From contig JAFLSP010000006.1 of assembly GCA_022510885.1 (NCBI GenBank), positions 1 through 28,454 on the forward strand: DNA of 28,454 nucleotides, written 5' to 3'. The stretch's first letter is position 1. Each line of letters opens with the position of its first letter. The notes below the pieces were generated by a model that saw only the letters and a list, made by a program, of their open reading frames with translations, was not told the origin of the DNA and did not search any database. This stretch comes from Treponema sp. (lineage in GTDB: Bacteria > Spirochaetota > Spirochaetia > Treponematales > Treponemataceae). Shown piece after piece: positions 1 through 7,732 of the stretch. Both the position numbers and the translations under genes were made by a program.

Positions 1-73
1 CCTCATTGTGCTGCGCCAACAGCACTGAAAGAGAAAGTCCGACGTATCCCGTGCCAGCGACGGTGATTTTCAT
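1..73 (-). CDS. ugd: UDP-glucose 6-dehydrogenase, N-terminal fragment (runs off the window)
   Basis: Only the first 24 codons lie in the window. They read MKITVAGTGYVGLSLSVLLA and continue with QHNE, which is the Rossmann GxGYVG dinucleotide-binding start of the UDP-glucose/GDP-mannose dehydrogenase family, in the form typical of short Ugd enzymes. Ugd oxidises UDP-glucose to UDP-glucuronate in the cytoplasm for polysaccharide synthesis. The ATG at 73 is preceded by a good ribosome binding site, AGGAGC, at 79-84 on the minus strand. The gene is divergent from the WecA-like gene, which fits a surface-glycan locus. The catalytic domains are outside the window, so another nucleotide-sugar dehydrogenase of the same family is possible. 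Confidence 0.8.
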   Translation of the reverse strand, partial: MKITVAGTGYVGLSLSVLLAQHNE

Positions 74-224
74 GTGATGCTCCTGGTCAGTTTCAGTTTT
101 CGATGTGTTCATACGTTTCTGACGAACGTGCGCCTAACGCCTGTCGTCACTTGTATCATGCGATAAAACATTTCATAATATTAGAAAAAAATCGAAAAAA
201 ATACAAGGAAAATATGTCGTATAT

Positions 225-233
225 GGGGGGGGG
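225..233. repeat. Homopolymeric G9 tract upstream of the WecA-like gene promoter
   Basis: A run of nine G residues sits in an otherwise AT-rich intergenic stretch (about 150-290) and ends 7 bp before a TTGACA -35 box. I noticed no other G run this long while reading the window. Poly-G tracts next to promoters are known in Treponema pallidum to vary in length and alter transcription, for example at some tpr genes. A similar role here is inference. Confidence 0.75.
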
Positions 234-240
234 TAAAACA

Positions 241-269
241 TTGACATTTTATATGCATTGTTGTATGTT
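241..269 (+). promoter_or_regulatory. Sigma70-type promoter of the WecA-like gene
   Basis: The -35 box TTGACA at 241-246 matches consensus exactly. A 17-bp spacer leads to the -10 box TATGTT at 264-269 (4 of 6). The ATG at 276 comes 6 nt after the -10 box, which would make the transcript leaderless. If translation starts at the second in-frame ATG (294), the leader would be about 18 nt with no Shine-Dalgarno. The intergenic region 74-240 holds no gene I can support; its minus-strand side must contain the ugd promoter, which I could not define. Confidence 0.65.
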
Positions 270-275
270 TGTTGT

Positions 276-1346
276 ATGTATATTTCAGCAGCGATGGCAT
301 TTATCTTCAGCGTGGTGTGCACGCCGATGGTTATCCTCCTTTGTAAGAAGAATGGCTGGTATGATAAGCCGGGTGCGCGCAAGATGCACGAGGGTGTTGT
401 CCCACGGTTGGGCGGATTCTGTGTGTTTGTGACATTCTTCCTCATCGCTACGCTTTATATCCGTTGCTTTTCTTCGGCTGAATATACATTTGCACTGCCG
501 CTGTTCGCGGGTAGCTTTATCATCTTTCTGACGGGTATTATTGATGATTTTTTCGACCTGCGCGCAAAATTCAAGTTCGTCATGCAGATAGCAGTTGCGC
601 TGATTGTTGCGCTCAGTCCGTTGTATTTTAGGCATTTTTTTGCATTCATCATTCCGCCGATGCTTGGTCGTGTGTTCACGTTCTTCTGGATAATTATGCT
701 GATGAACGCCTACAACTTAATCGATGGGCTTGACTGGTTATGCGGCGGACTTTCGTTCTTGACTTTGCTTACATCGGGGCTGTTGCTTACGTTTTACGGG
801 AGCGACGTTGGGAACATTTATTTTGTGCTGTGCGCCGCGCTTGCGGGCTTCCTCGTGTGGAACAGACCGCCGGCGAAAATCTTCCTCGGCGACGGTGGAA
901 GTCAAACGCTCGGCTATTTCGTGGCGGTCGTGCCGCTGTTTGCTCCTGCTAGTACGTTCGGTGACAAAAAATTTGAAAGCCTGAAGCTTATCATCATGGT
1001 TCTGCTTACGTCCATCCCGGTGACGGACGTGGTTGCGGCGGTGATACGCAGGAAGCGCGACCACCGTGCTGTCTTCAGCGCAGACCGTGCGCACATCCAT
1101 CACAAGTTGGTCAACATTGGTTTTTCAAAAGTATCGACAGTTTTATTCCTGCTGTTTCTGCAACTGCTGATTTGCCTTTCAGTAATCGGCACTATGTTCA
1201 TGCAGAATCAAAGGTCCTCTCTAATTCTAATCTTCACTGCTTGGGCATTTGTTTGGCTGTTTTTCATCGCCATTCATTACATCAATCGTGCGGTAAACCT
1301 CAAATTCCGTGGTCATCTTGCGGATGCTCCGCAGGAAGAGCACTAG
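276..1346 (+). CDS. Undecaprenyl-phosphate sugar-1-phosphate transferase (WecA/Rfe, MraY superfamily)
   Basis: This polytopic membrane enzyme (356 aa from ATG 276) should transfer a sugar-1-phosphate, probably N-acetylhexosamine, from its UDP form to undecaprenyl phosphate, the first step of a lipid-linked glycan. Family motifs are present in order: DKPGARKMHEG and PRLGG near residues 30-47, the metal-binding DD at 90-91 (GIIDDFFDL), NAYNLIDGLD at 144-153, FLGDGGS at 203-209, and the HIHH histidine motif at 273-276. The NLIDGLD block is followed by W-L-C where the family usually has G-L-A. Hydrophobic segments cover most of the length. The start is uncertain: TTG 258, ATG 276 and ATG 294 are in frame, and 276 fits the promoter best. 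The 3' end overlaps the convergent gene by 47 bp. The exact donor sugar cannot be told from sequence. Confidence 0.88.
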   Translation: MYISAAMAFIFSVVCTPMVILLCKKNGWYDKPGARKMHEGVVPRLGGFCVFVTFFLIATLYIRCFSSAEYTFALPLFAGSFIIFLTGIIDDFFDLRAKFKFVMQIAVALIVALSPLYFRHFFAFIIPPMLGRVFTFFWIIMLMNAYNLIDGLDWLCGGLSFLTLLTSGLLLTFYGSDVGNIYFVLCAALAGFLVWNRPPAKIFLGDGGSQTLGYFVAVVPLFAPASTFGDKKFESLKLIIMVLLTSIPVTDVVAAVIRRKRDHRAVFSADRAHIHHKLVNIGFSKVSTVLFLLFLQLLICLSVIGTMFMQNQRSSLILIFTAWAFVWLFFIAIHYINRAVNLKFRGHLADAPQEEH

Positions 1347-2091
1347 ATTCGGCTTCCTGCACTTTTTGAATGTAAAACGTCGCGAAATCCTTGATGCGGT
1401 TGTTGAAAGCCTTTTCCAACGATTTTCGGAGCAGCCGCGGCTTCGGGCCTCGGATACCGCCCGCGCCATAGACAATCCACCGCTCGCCGTCACGCACAAT
1501 CGCAATGCCGGCTTTCATCGTGTCTTTGTTGATTGCCCGGACGATTGCCAGCTTTATTTTTTCGGTGTTTGTGTGCAGAAATACGAATGTGTGCTCCGTC
1601 TTGCGCATATATAGGCGGGCGAGATATGGCTCGAACGGCTCCATGCAGAAACGCGCAGTGCTGTGCGTCTCCGCGCCGTCCGTTTCCGTTTCGAGCAGGT
1701 CGGCGACAGAGAAGAGCGGCCCGGTTTTGCCGAGCGCCTCGGAATAGTACGGAATCTCACGGAATGTCTCCATGTCGCGGAAGAACGACTCAGCAAGGTC
1801 AGTCAGCCGCTCATTAGCAGAGACTGGCAGCGTCCACAGCACTTCGGACAGATAGTTCGCGTTCGTGCTGCGCATCGCGTCGGCTATCGTATCGATTTCT
1901 TCCGACGTGCCTGGCTCGACGCAGATTTTCTCGACGGTGTTAATATGCCGGATGACGATTTCGCCGCGTTCTAGCCGCTCGCGCTCGTCCTGTGTCAGTT
2001 GCGTGTTGAACAGTTCCGCAGGAAGCTGTGCGGCTGCAAGTAGGAAAAGTGCGACCAGCGGAATCCGCATGAATTTCTTGAGTTCATGCAT
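1300..2091 (-). CDS. Exported protein of unknown function, last gene of the rml operon
   Basis: A 263-aa protein with an N-terminal signal peptide: charged MHELKKFMR, a hydrophobic stretch IPLVALFLLAAA, then a likely cleavage after QLPA. It should act in the periplasm or at the outer membrane. The mature part is rich in charged residues and has no catalytic motif I recognise; it resembles uncharacterised proteins of treponemes (possibly the DUF6675 group, from memory). The start ATG overlaps the rmlB stop by 8 nt, so it is translationally coupled to the rhamnose genes. An internal ATG at 2070 could also begin a shorter form with a complete signal peptide. Its 3' end runs 47 bp into the convergent WecA-like gene. 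A role in surface glycan assembly is suggested only by position. Confidence 0.75.
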   Translation of the reverse strand: MHELKKFMRIPLVALFLLAAAQLPAELFNTQLTQDERERLERGEIVIRHINTVEKICVEPGTSEEIDTIADAMRSTNANYLSEVLWTLPVSANERLTDLAESFFRDMETFREIPYYSEALGKTGPLFSVADLLETETDGAETHSTARFCMEPFEPYLARLYMRKTEHTFVFLHTNTEKIKLAIVRAINKDTMKAGIAIVRDGERWIVYGAGGIRGPKPRLLRKSLEKAFNNRIKDFATFYIQKVQEAESSALPAEHPQDDHGI

Positions 2092-3232
2092 GCTGTTTGT
2101 CCCTATCTCCGTAGTTCTTCTCGACCCACTGCATGTATTCGCCGCTCAGGATGCGGCGTATCCAGTCAGGATGGGTCAGGTTCCAGCGCACGGTGAGCGC
2201 AAGGCCGCGCTCAAACGTCATCTTGCGCTCCCAGCCCAACTCGCGCTTGATTTTTGTGCAGTCAATCGCGTAGCGCAGGTCGTGACCCGGGCGGTCTTTG
2301 ACGTGCGTAATCGTCTTTCTGATGTCGTCCGCGCTTTTCCCCAATCCGTTTGCCGCCACTTCAATCAGCTTGTCGAGCAGCGCGATGTTCTGCCACTCGT
2401 TCTCGCCGCCGATGTTGTATTTTTCGCCCGTCTTCCCGTCTTTCAGGATGAGCCAGACGGCTCTGTTGTGGTCTTCCACGTAAATCCAGTCACGAATGTT
2501 CGTGCCTGCGCCGTAGACGGGGAGTGACGTCCCCCGTTGCATATTAAGAATCATCAGCGGGATGAGTTTTTCGGGAAACTGGAACGGCCCGTAGTTGTTC
2601 GTGCAGTTGGACAGCGTGACCGGAAGCCCGTAGGTGTGGTGGTATGCCATGACGATGTGGTCGCTCGCCGCCTTGGACGCCGAATAGGGCGAGCGCGGGT
2701 CGTAGGATGTGGTCTCGGTGAAATACCCCGTTTCTCCGAGCGAGCCGTACACCTCATCGGTTGAGATGTGGTGGAAGAGCACGTCGTCACGCTGATTGTC
2801 AAGGGAGATGCCCCAGTACGCGCGTGCCACGTCGAGCAGCGTGTGCGTCCCGAGCACGTTCGTCCTGATGAAAGCCTCCGGTCCGACAATCGAGCGGTCA
2901 ACGTGACTTTCGGCGGCGAAATGCACCACGGTGTCGATGTCATATTCCCTGAAGATGCGTTCGACCGCCGCACGGTCGCATATATCGGCTTTCTCGAAAA
3001 AATACCGCCGTTCGCCGCTTGCCCCCGTCCCAAACTCCGCGTCGATGTCATCCAAAGATTCGCCGTTTCCCGCATAGGTGAGCGCGTCCAGATTTACGAC
3101 TCGTCCTGTGAACTGCGCGTCCTCAAACGCCGCTTCGCCGCTCGTGGACTTTCCGAACAGGTAGTGGATGAAATTCGAGCCGATGAACCCCGCGCCACCG
3201 GTGACCAGTATCGTATTAAGTTTCCGTTTCAT
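2084..3232 (-). CDS. rmlB: dTDP-glucose 4,6-dehydratase
   Basis: RmlB converts dTDP-glucose to dTDP-4-keto-6-deoxyglucose, the second step of dTDP-L-rhamnose synthesis. The 382-aa product begins MKRKLNTILVTGGAGFIGSN, which contains the NAD-binding GGAGFIGSN motif. It also has LDALTYAGN, the STDEVYGS segment with the catalytic Asp-Glu pair, and the YSASKAASDH motif with the active-site Tyr-Lys. It is longer than the usual 340-360 aa because of extra residues after the first helix and around ESLDDIDAEFGTGASGE. The frame stays open far upstream (to 3952), but the ATG at 3232 is chosen because it forms an ATGA overlap with the rmlD stop and places the Rossmann motif at the N-terminus. Confidence 0.95.
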   Translation of the reverse strand: MKRKLNTILVTGGAGFIGSNFIHYLFGKSTSGEAAFEDAQFTGRVVNLDALTYAGNGESLDDIDAEFGTGASGERRYFFEKADICDRAAVERIFREYDIDTVVHFAAESHVDRSIVGPEAFIRTNVLGTHTLLDVARAYWGISLDNQRDDVLFHHISTDEVYGSLGETGYFTETTSYDPRSPYSASKAASDHIVMAYHHTYGLPVTLSNCTNNYGPFQFPEKLIPLMILNMQRGTSLPVYGAGTNIRDWIYVEDHNRAVWLILKDGKTGEKYNIGGENEWQNIALLDKLIEVAANGLGKSADDIRKTITHVKDRPGHDLRYAIDCTKIKRELGWERKMTFERGLALTVRWNLTHPDWIRRILSGEYMQWVEKNYGDRDKQHA

Positions 3233-4137
3233 TGCGCTGTCTCCATGTCCTTGATGAATCGTTCGAGCGATTTCTGCCAGTGCGGCAGCGTAATGCGCAG
3301 CGCGTCTTGCACTTTCGCCTTGTCGAGCACGCTGTAGGACGGACGCTGCGCCTTGGTCGGATATTCCGCCGTCGTACAGGGGAGAATACGGCAGTCGTGC
3401 CCCGCAGGAATTCGTCCGTATTTCTTTCCCAGCCGGTTGATTTCGCACGCAAACTCGTGCCAAGTCGTCTCGCCGTTGTCGGTTACGTGGTATATGCCGA
3501 AAGGCACGAAATGCCCTTTTGCATTCGCCGCAATCAGCGTGGTGATGACCGACGCAAGTGTCTCCGCATTGGTTGGTGTACCGCGTTGGTCGGCGACGAC
3601 CTTGATTTCGTCCTTGCTGCCTGTCAAGCTGAGCATTGTATGGACAAAATTGCGTCCGTGCCTGCCGTAGAGCCACGCCGTGCGCAGAATGTAGTATTTC
3701 GCCATTTCCCTGACGACCGCATCCTCGCCGTCGCTTTTCGTCTTGCCGTATACGCCAAGCGGAGATTTTTGGTCGTCCTCTGTGTAAGGGCGCGTTCCCG
3801 TACCGGCAAACACGTAGTCCGTGCTGATGTGGATAAGCGTCGCGCCGTTGCCGCGCGCCACACGCGCGATGTTCTGCACGCCCTTTGCGTTGACGCTGGC
3901 TGCTTTCTCTGGCTCGTCCTCCGCGTTGTCCACAGCGGTATACGCCGCGCAATTGATGATATATTCAATCGTGCGCTCGGACGACTGTGTGCACGCGCGT
4001 GCGGCGAACTGCGCGAGTGCATCATAGTCGGTGATGTCTACGTCGGAATCTGAGGAGACAAACGGAAGTTTCGCCGTGGTCAGCTGCGCTGCGACCTCCC
4101 TGCCGAGCATACCGCGCGCACCGATGAGCCATATCAT
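3229..4137 (-). CDS. rmlD: dTDP-4-dehydrorhamnose reductase
   Basis: RmlD catalyses the NAD(P)H-dependent last step to dTDP-L-rhamnose. The 302-aa protein starts MIWLIGARGMLGREV with the GxxGxxG nucleotide-binding motif of the extended SDR family. It contains HISTDYVFAG and the catalytic YGKTK (Tyr-x-x-x-Lys). The segment LRTAWLYG and the later TWHEFACEI match the family. It overlaps rmlC by the 4-nt ATGA at its start and rmlB by ATGA at its end, so the genes are a single translationally coupled unit. Length is normal for the family. Confidence 0.95.
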   Translation of the reverse strand: MIWLIGARGMLGREVAAQLTTAKLPFVSSDSDVDITDYDALAQFAARACTQSSERTIEYIINCAAYTAVDNAEDEPEKAASVNAKGVQNIARVARGNGATLIHISTDYVFAGTGTRPYTEDDQKSPLGVYGKTKSDGEDAVVREMAKYYILRTAWLYGRHGRNFVHTMLSLTGSKDEIKVVADQRGTPTNAETLASVITTLIAANAKGHFVPFGIYHVTDNGETTWHEFACEINRLGKKYGRIPAGHDCRILPCTTAEYPTKAQRPSYSVLDKAKVQDALRITLPHWQKSLERFIKDMETAQ

Positions 4138-4736
4138 GGCGTATCTCCCGATTCACCGCCAATCCAGCGACCATTCATATCGAAATACCGCCTGTTTCGG
4201 TTGAACGCGGGATGCCGTCGGTCTTTTTCGCTCAGGAGCGGCTGTTTGGCAGACCCGGCGGCGTTCCAGTCAATCGCGATTTCCGGGTCGTTCCACATCA
4301 GCCCCGCCTCGTCCTCGGGGTGATAAAAATCGGTGCATTTGTACGAGAACACGGCGAAATCAGTCAAAACGTAGAACCCGTGCGCAAAACCTTCGGGGAT
4401 ATAGAACATATTCTGCCGTTCGCCATCGAGCAGTACGCCGTGATAGCGCCCGAACGTGGGCGAGCCGTTGCGCAGGTCAACCGCCACGTCGTAGACGCTG
4501 CCCTGCAATGCGCGCACGAGTTTTCCCTGCGGATGCCGCGTCTGCCAGTGCAGGCCGCGCAGTACGCCGCCTCTTGACGCGCTCTGGTTGTCCTGCACGA
4601 AACGCATCGTCAGCCCGGCGGCGAAAAAATCTTTCTCGCTGTAGCTTTCGAGGAAATAGCCCCGCGCGTCGCCGAATACTTTTGGCTGTATTTCCCATAG
4701 TCCCTGAATGGGGCAGGGGATGAAATCGAACGCCAT
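4134..4736 (-). CDS. rmlC: dTDP-4-dehydrorhamnose 3,5-epimerase
   Basis: RmlC epimerises dTDP-4-keto-6-deoxyglucose at C3 and C5. The 200-aa cupin has the family landmarks: FGDARGYFLESY near 21-32, QDNQSASRGGVLRGLHWQ at 48-65 with the catalytic His63, Lys72, and the Tyr132 region (FSYKCTDFY). The PEGFAHGFYVL motif at 114-124 is complete. The start ATG shares one base with the rmlA stop (TGATG), indicating coupled translation. The order A-C-D-B in one operon is common for rhamnose genes, and all four enzymes of the pathway are present. Confidence 0.95.
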   Translation of the reverse strand: MAFDFIPCPIQGLWEIQPKVFGDARGYFLESYSEKDFFAAGLTMRFVQDNQSASRGGVLRGLHWQTRHPQGKLVRALQGSVYDVAVDLRNGSPTFGRYHGVLLDGERQNMFYIPEGFAHGFYVLTDFAVFSYKCTDFYHPEDEAGLMWNDPEIAIDWNAAGSAKQPLLSEKDRRHPAFNRNRRYFDMNGRWIGGESGDTP

Positions 4737-5611
4737 CAGAAATGCTCCGCGATGAACTGGAGGTACGCGCCGTAGTCGGTCTTGTACTGCTTCGCGAGCG
4801 CAGAAAGTGCGTCCTTGCTAATCCAGCCGTTGCGGTAGGCGATTTCCTCAATGCAGCTCACGTAAAATCCCTGCCGTTTCTGGATGGTTTTCACGAAGTC
4901 GCCCGCTTCCTGCAGGCCGTCATAGGTGCCCGTGTCAAGCCATGCCATGCCACGTCCGAGCAGTTCCACGGCGAGCGCGGACTTGGCGAGGTAGGCGTTG
5001 TTTACCGCCGTAATCTCGATTTCCCCACGGGCGGACGGCTTAACCTCGCGCGCGATGCGCACCACGTCATTATCATAGAAATAGAGGCCGGGCACGGCGT
5101 AGTTCGACTTGGGATGCGCGGGCTTCTCCTCGATGCCGAGCACGTTGCCGTCAGCGTCGCTCTCCACCACGCCGTAAGCCGTGGGGTCTTTCACGTAGTA
5201 GCCGAAGATGACCGCGCCGCCGTCCGTTCCCACGCGCCGCACGGCGTTCTTGAGCGTCTCGGAGAAATTCTGTCCGTAGAAGATGTTGTCGCCGAGCACG
5301 AGCGCGACCGCGTCGTTCCCGATGAAGTCCCGCCCCACGATAAAGGCATCGGCAAGTCCGCGCGGCTCGTCCTGCACGGCATAGCTGAACTGCATTCCGA
5401 GCCAGGAGCCGTCGCCGAACAACGACTCGAACGCACCGATGTCGCGCGGCGTGGAGATGACGAGCACCTCGCGGATTTCGGCGAGCATCAGGACGCTCAG
5501 AGGATAGTAAATCATCGGTTTGTCGTATACCGGCAGCATCTGCTTGCTTGTTGCCCGCGTAAGCGGATACAGCCGTGTGCCCGACCCGCCTGCAAGAATG
5601 ATACCTTTCAT
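4736..5611 (-). CDS. rmlA: Glucose-1-phosphate thymidylyltransferase
   Basis: RmlA makes dTDP-glucose from dTTP and glucose-1-phosphate, the first and usually feedback-regulated step of rhamnose synthesis. From the ATG at 5611 the product is 291 aa and begins [20 protein letters not shown], the standard N-terminus of the family with the GGSGTR nucleotide loop. It also has [38 protein letters not shown] and [19 protein letters not shown]. An in-frame ATG three codons upstream (5620) is rejected because it overlaps the predicted -10 box and extends the protein beyond the usual start. This is the first gene of the rml operon. Confidence 0.95.
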   Translation of the reverse strand: MKGIILAGGSGTRLYPLTRATSKQMLPVYDKPMIYYPLSVLMLAEIREVLVISTPRDIGAFESLFGDGSWLGMQFSYAVQDEPRGLADAFIVGRDFIGNDAVALVLGDNIFYGQNFSETLKNAVRRVGTDGGAVIFGYYVKDPTAYGVVESDADGNVLGIEEKPAHPKSNYAVPGLYFYDNDVVRIAREVKPSARGEIEITAVNNAYLAKSALAVELLGRGMAWLDTGTYDGLQEAGDFVKTIQKRQGFYVSCIEEIAYRNGWISKDALSALAKQYKTDYGAYLQFIAEHF

Positions 5612-5618
5612 GGTATCC

Positions 5619-5647
5619 ATTGTATCTCAATTCCTGTCCCGTGGCAA
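5619..5647 (-). promoter_or_regulatory. Promoter of the rmlACDB operon
   Basis: Reading the minus strand, TTGCCA (5647-5642, 5 of 6 to the -35 consensus) is followed by a 17-bp spacer and TACAAT (5624-5619, 5 of 6 to the -10 consensus). Seven bases separate the -10 box from the ATG at 5611, so transcription should start at or within a base or two of the start codon. No Shine-Dalgarno lies within reach of that ATG on such a transcript. Confidence 0.75.
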
Positions 5648-5656
5648 GTGCGCGGA

Positions 5657-5685
5657 TTGACTAAGGCGCGTGAAAAAACTATGAT
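5657..5685 (+). promoter_or_regulatory. Promoter of the poly(A) polymerase/CCA-transferase-type gene
   Basis: TTGACT (5657-5662, 5 of 6) and TATGAT (5680-5685, 5 of 6) are separated by 17 bp. Eight bases later comes the GTG at 5694. An in-frame TAA at 5685-5687 rules out any start further upstream in this frame. The -35 box is only 9 bp from the oppositely oriented -35 box of the rml promoter, so the two RNA polymerase sites lie back to back. Confidence 0.75.
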
Positions 5686-5693
5686 AAAGTATT

Positions 5694-6785
5694 GTGCTGA
5701 CGCGATATTCGACTGATTCTCACGGCAAGCTGCGGCAGCAAGCCGTCATCTACACGAAAGAAGAGCACCGCATTCCGGCGGAAAAGATTGACAAGGACGC
5801 GTACTCGGTGGTCTCGCACTTGCGCGAGTGCGGTTATGATGCCTATATCGTCGGCGGCGCGGTACGCGACCTCATCGTGGGCAGGACGCCCAAAGACTTC
5901 GACATCGTGACCGAGGCGACGCCCTCGCGCATCAAGCGGCTGTTCCGCAACGCGCGCATCATCGGCCGGCGTTTTCGGCTGGTGCACGTCTGTTTCGGCG
6001 AGAAGATTATCGAGGTCAGCACGTTTCGTTCCACCAAGTCGGGCAGCGTCGGCAACGAGTTCGGCACGATAGACGAGGACGTGCACCGGCGCGATTTCAC
6101 GCTCAACGCGCTGTACTACGACCCGCTGCGTGAGCAGGTCATCGACTATGTGGGCGGCGTGAGCGACATCAGGAAGGGCGTGCTGCGGCCGGTCATTCCG
6201 CTTGAGCGTATCTTCGAGGAAGACCCCGTGCGGATGCTGCGTGCCGTCAAGTACAGCGTCACTACGGGATGTCGCATTCCGTTCGGCCTGCGCCACCGCA
6301 TCAGAAAAAGCGCGCACCTGCTGTCGCCTGTCTCGCCGTCGCGCCTGACCGAAGAGATGCTCAAAATCGTGAACGGCGGCCACGCCTGCGAGATTGTCCG
6401 TGAGGCGCTCGACACCGACCTCTATATGCATCTCCAGCCTGCCGCCTGCGCCATGTTCTATGCCGACCGGGAGTTCGGGCGCGCCTATATGGAGAGCCTG
6501 CGTGAGCTTGACGAGTTTTCCGCGCGCGGGGATGACGTGCGGCTGGGCAGAAAACTTACGTTCTTCGTGCGCGACTTTATCGCGGGGCTGACCGACTGGC
6601 AGAAAGAGGTCGAGTCGAAGACGGCGGCAGGCGAATTGTACATGAGAACCTGGTCGCAGGTGCGTGCGTTCGTGCTGCCGATAAACCCGCCGCGCGCCGA
6701 ACTTGAGTACGCTATCCGCGAGTCACTGCGCGCGCTCGGCGTATCGGTCAGAATTCCGAAACGGATGTTCTCGGAAAAGCGGTAG
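5694..6785 (+). CDS. pcnB: Poly(A) polymerase / tRNA nucleotidyltransferase family protein
   Basis: This 363-aa cytoplasmic enzyme should add nucleotides to RNA 3' ends, either poly(A) tails or tRNA CCA. The class II nucleotidyltransferase core is clear: YIVGGAVRDLIVGRTPKDFD near residues 51-70 with the two metal-binding Asp of DFD, the IIEVSTFR strand with its Glu, RRDFTLNALYYD, and EEDPVRMLRAVKYS. The RRDFTLNALYYDP block and an extended C-terminal part favour PcnB-type poly(A) polymerase over a CCA-adding enzyme, but sequence alone does not settle this. GTG 5694 is taken as start because a stop codon lies just upstream in frame and there is no Met until well into the protein. It is convergent with the next gene with one base between stop codons. 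Confidence 0.85.
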   Translation: MLTRYSTDSHGKLRQQAVIYTKEEHRIPAEKIDKDAYSVVSHLRECGYDAYIVGGAVRDLIVGRTPKDFDIVTEATPSRIKRLFRNARIIGRRFRLVHVCFGEKIIEVSTFRSTKSGSVGNEFGTIDEDVHRRDFTLNALYYDPLREQVIDYVGGVSDIRKGVLRPVIPLERIFEEDPVRMLRAVKYSVTTGCRIPFGLRHRIRKSAHLLSPVSPSRLTEEMLKIVNGGHACEIVREALDTDLYMHLQPAACAMFYADREFGRAYMESLRELDEFSARGDDVRLGRKLTFFVRDFIAGLTDWQKEVESKTAAGELYMRTWSQVRAFVLPINPPRAELEYAIRESLRALGVSVRIPKRMFSEKR

Positions 6786-6786
6786 G

Positions 6787-7689
6787 TCAGGACGGGGCAG
6801 GCAGGATTTTGTCCACGATAATAGCGACGTCCTCGATGAGCGTGCCGGTCACTTTCTCTATCATCTCGATGATGAACGCTTTTAGTTCCTCTGTGTACTC
6901 AGCGAGCGGTCGTCCGAACGGGATGTCTGCGGTCAGCACGAGCCGGTAGCTGCTTGCGTCGAACGTAATGGCGAGTTTCTTGATGACGATGTGTTTGTCG
7001 TACTGCCGCGCGTAGTGGTCGGTCATGCGGGCGAGCGTCGGCTGCGGGATGTCCTTGCGGCTGACGCGCGAGAATTCGGGGCGGACGACCGATTTCTCAA
7101 ACTGCCTGCCGGTCATCTCCGTTCCGCTGTCCGCGTGTGTCGGGAAGAGATGCGGCAACCGATTCTTCCGTGCGAGCGAGACGCGCACCGCGTTCATGAA
7201 AATCTTGGTGTAGTCTTTCTTCACCTCGTTCGAGCGCACGGGGATGACGTGCTTCCCCTCCACGATACGGCTTCTGCGCGCCTGCTCCATCTCCTCTTTG
7301 GTGGCAAGCTCCTCGATGTGGATGAATTTCTGGATGGGCGGCAGCTGGAGGCGCGTGATGATTTTTCCTGCCATTTTCTCCGACGTGCCGAGGATGAGCA
7401 GTTTCTTTGGTTTCAGTCGCCGGAGCGCACGCACCGCCTCGTCGCGCTCCTCCTTGCCGTCGAACAGCGCGATTCTGACCGCGCCCATGTAGGTCTTTTC
7501 GAGCTTCGCCGAATGTCCCGAGACGATTTCGTCGTCGTAAATCAGCAGTCCGTCGTCGATGATGGCGCGGATGCCGTAGCGTTGCGCGACCAACTTTGCG
7601 CGGAAACTTTTTCCCGTGCCGCTCGGTCCGACGAACGCGAAAACCTGCATCTGCGTTGGCTGCAATCCAAAAAACTCAAGGAACCCCAT
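6787..7689 (-). CDS. P-loop ATPase with a C-terminal Asp23/Gls24-like domain
   Basis: A 300-aa soluble protein. The Walker A motif GPSGTGKS is at about 21-28, followed by AIIDDGLLIYDDEIVSG and KKLLILGTS, consistent with a small P-loop NTPase fold. The last 75 residues alternate hydrophobic strands and a helix (KLAITFDASSYRLVLTADI, then FIIEMIEKVTG and VAIIVDKIL) in a pattern resembling Asp23/Gls24 proteins. Substrate and role are unknown. It begins with ATG 7689 behind a strong promoter and a leader of about 9 nt without a Shine-Dalgarno. It ends one base from the convergent pcnB-like gene. The family resemblance of the C-terminal part is a judgement by eye. Confidence 0.75.
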   Translation of the reverse strand: MGFLEFFGLQPTQMQVFAFVGPSGTGKSFRAKLVAQRYGIRAIIDDGLLIYDDEIVSGHSAKLEKTYMGAVRIALFDGKEERDEAVRALRRLKPKKLLILGTSEKMAGKIITRLQLPPIQKFIHIEELATKEEMEQARRSRIVEGKHVIPVRSNEVKKDYTKIFMNAVRVSLARKNRLPHLFPTHADSGTEMTGRQFEKSVVRPEFSRVSRKDIPQPTLARMTDHYARQYDKHIVIKKLAITFDASSYRLVLTADIPFGRPLAEYTEELKAFIIEMIEKVTGTLIEDVAIIVDKILPAPS

Positions 7690-7704
7690 AGCAAAGATAC
7701 GTTC

Positions 7705-7732
7705 ATTATAATGGCGTGCTGAAGTTTATCAA
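7705..7732 (-). promoter_or_regulatory. Promoter of the P-loop ATPase gene, overlapping the stop codon of the upstream gene
   Basis: On the minus strand TTGATA (7732-7727, 5 of 6) is followed by a 16-bp spacer and a perfect TATAAT (7710-7705). The TAA stop of the pseudouridine synthase gene (7708-7706) lies inside this -10 box. Predicted transcription starts near 7698, about 9 nt before the ATG at 7689. Confidence 0.75.

Noticed and set aside
3233..3952. Open frame upstream of rmlB that would give a 622-aa fusion protein
   Set aside because: The extra 240 codons are an arginine/glycine-rich shadow of rmlD in another frame. The rmlB start at 3232 forms an ATGA overlap and gives the normal N-terminus.
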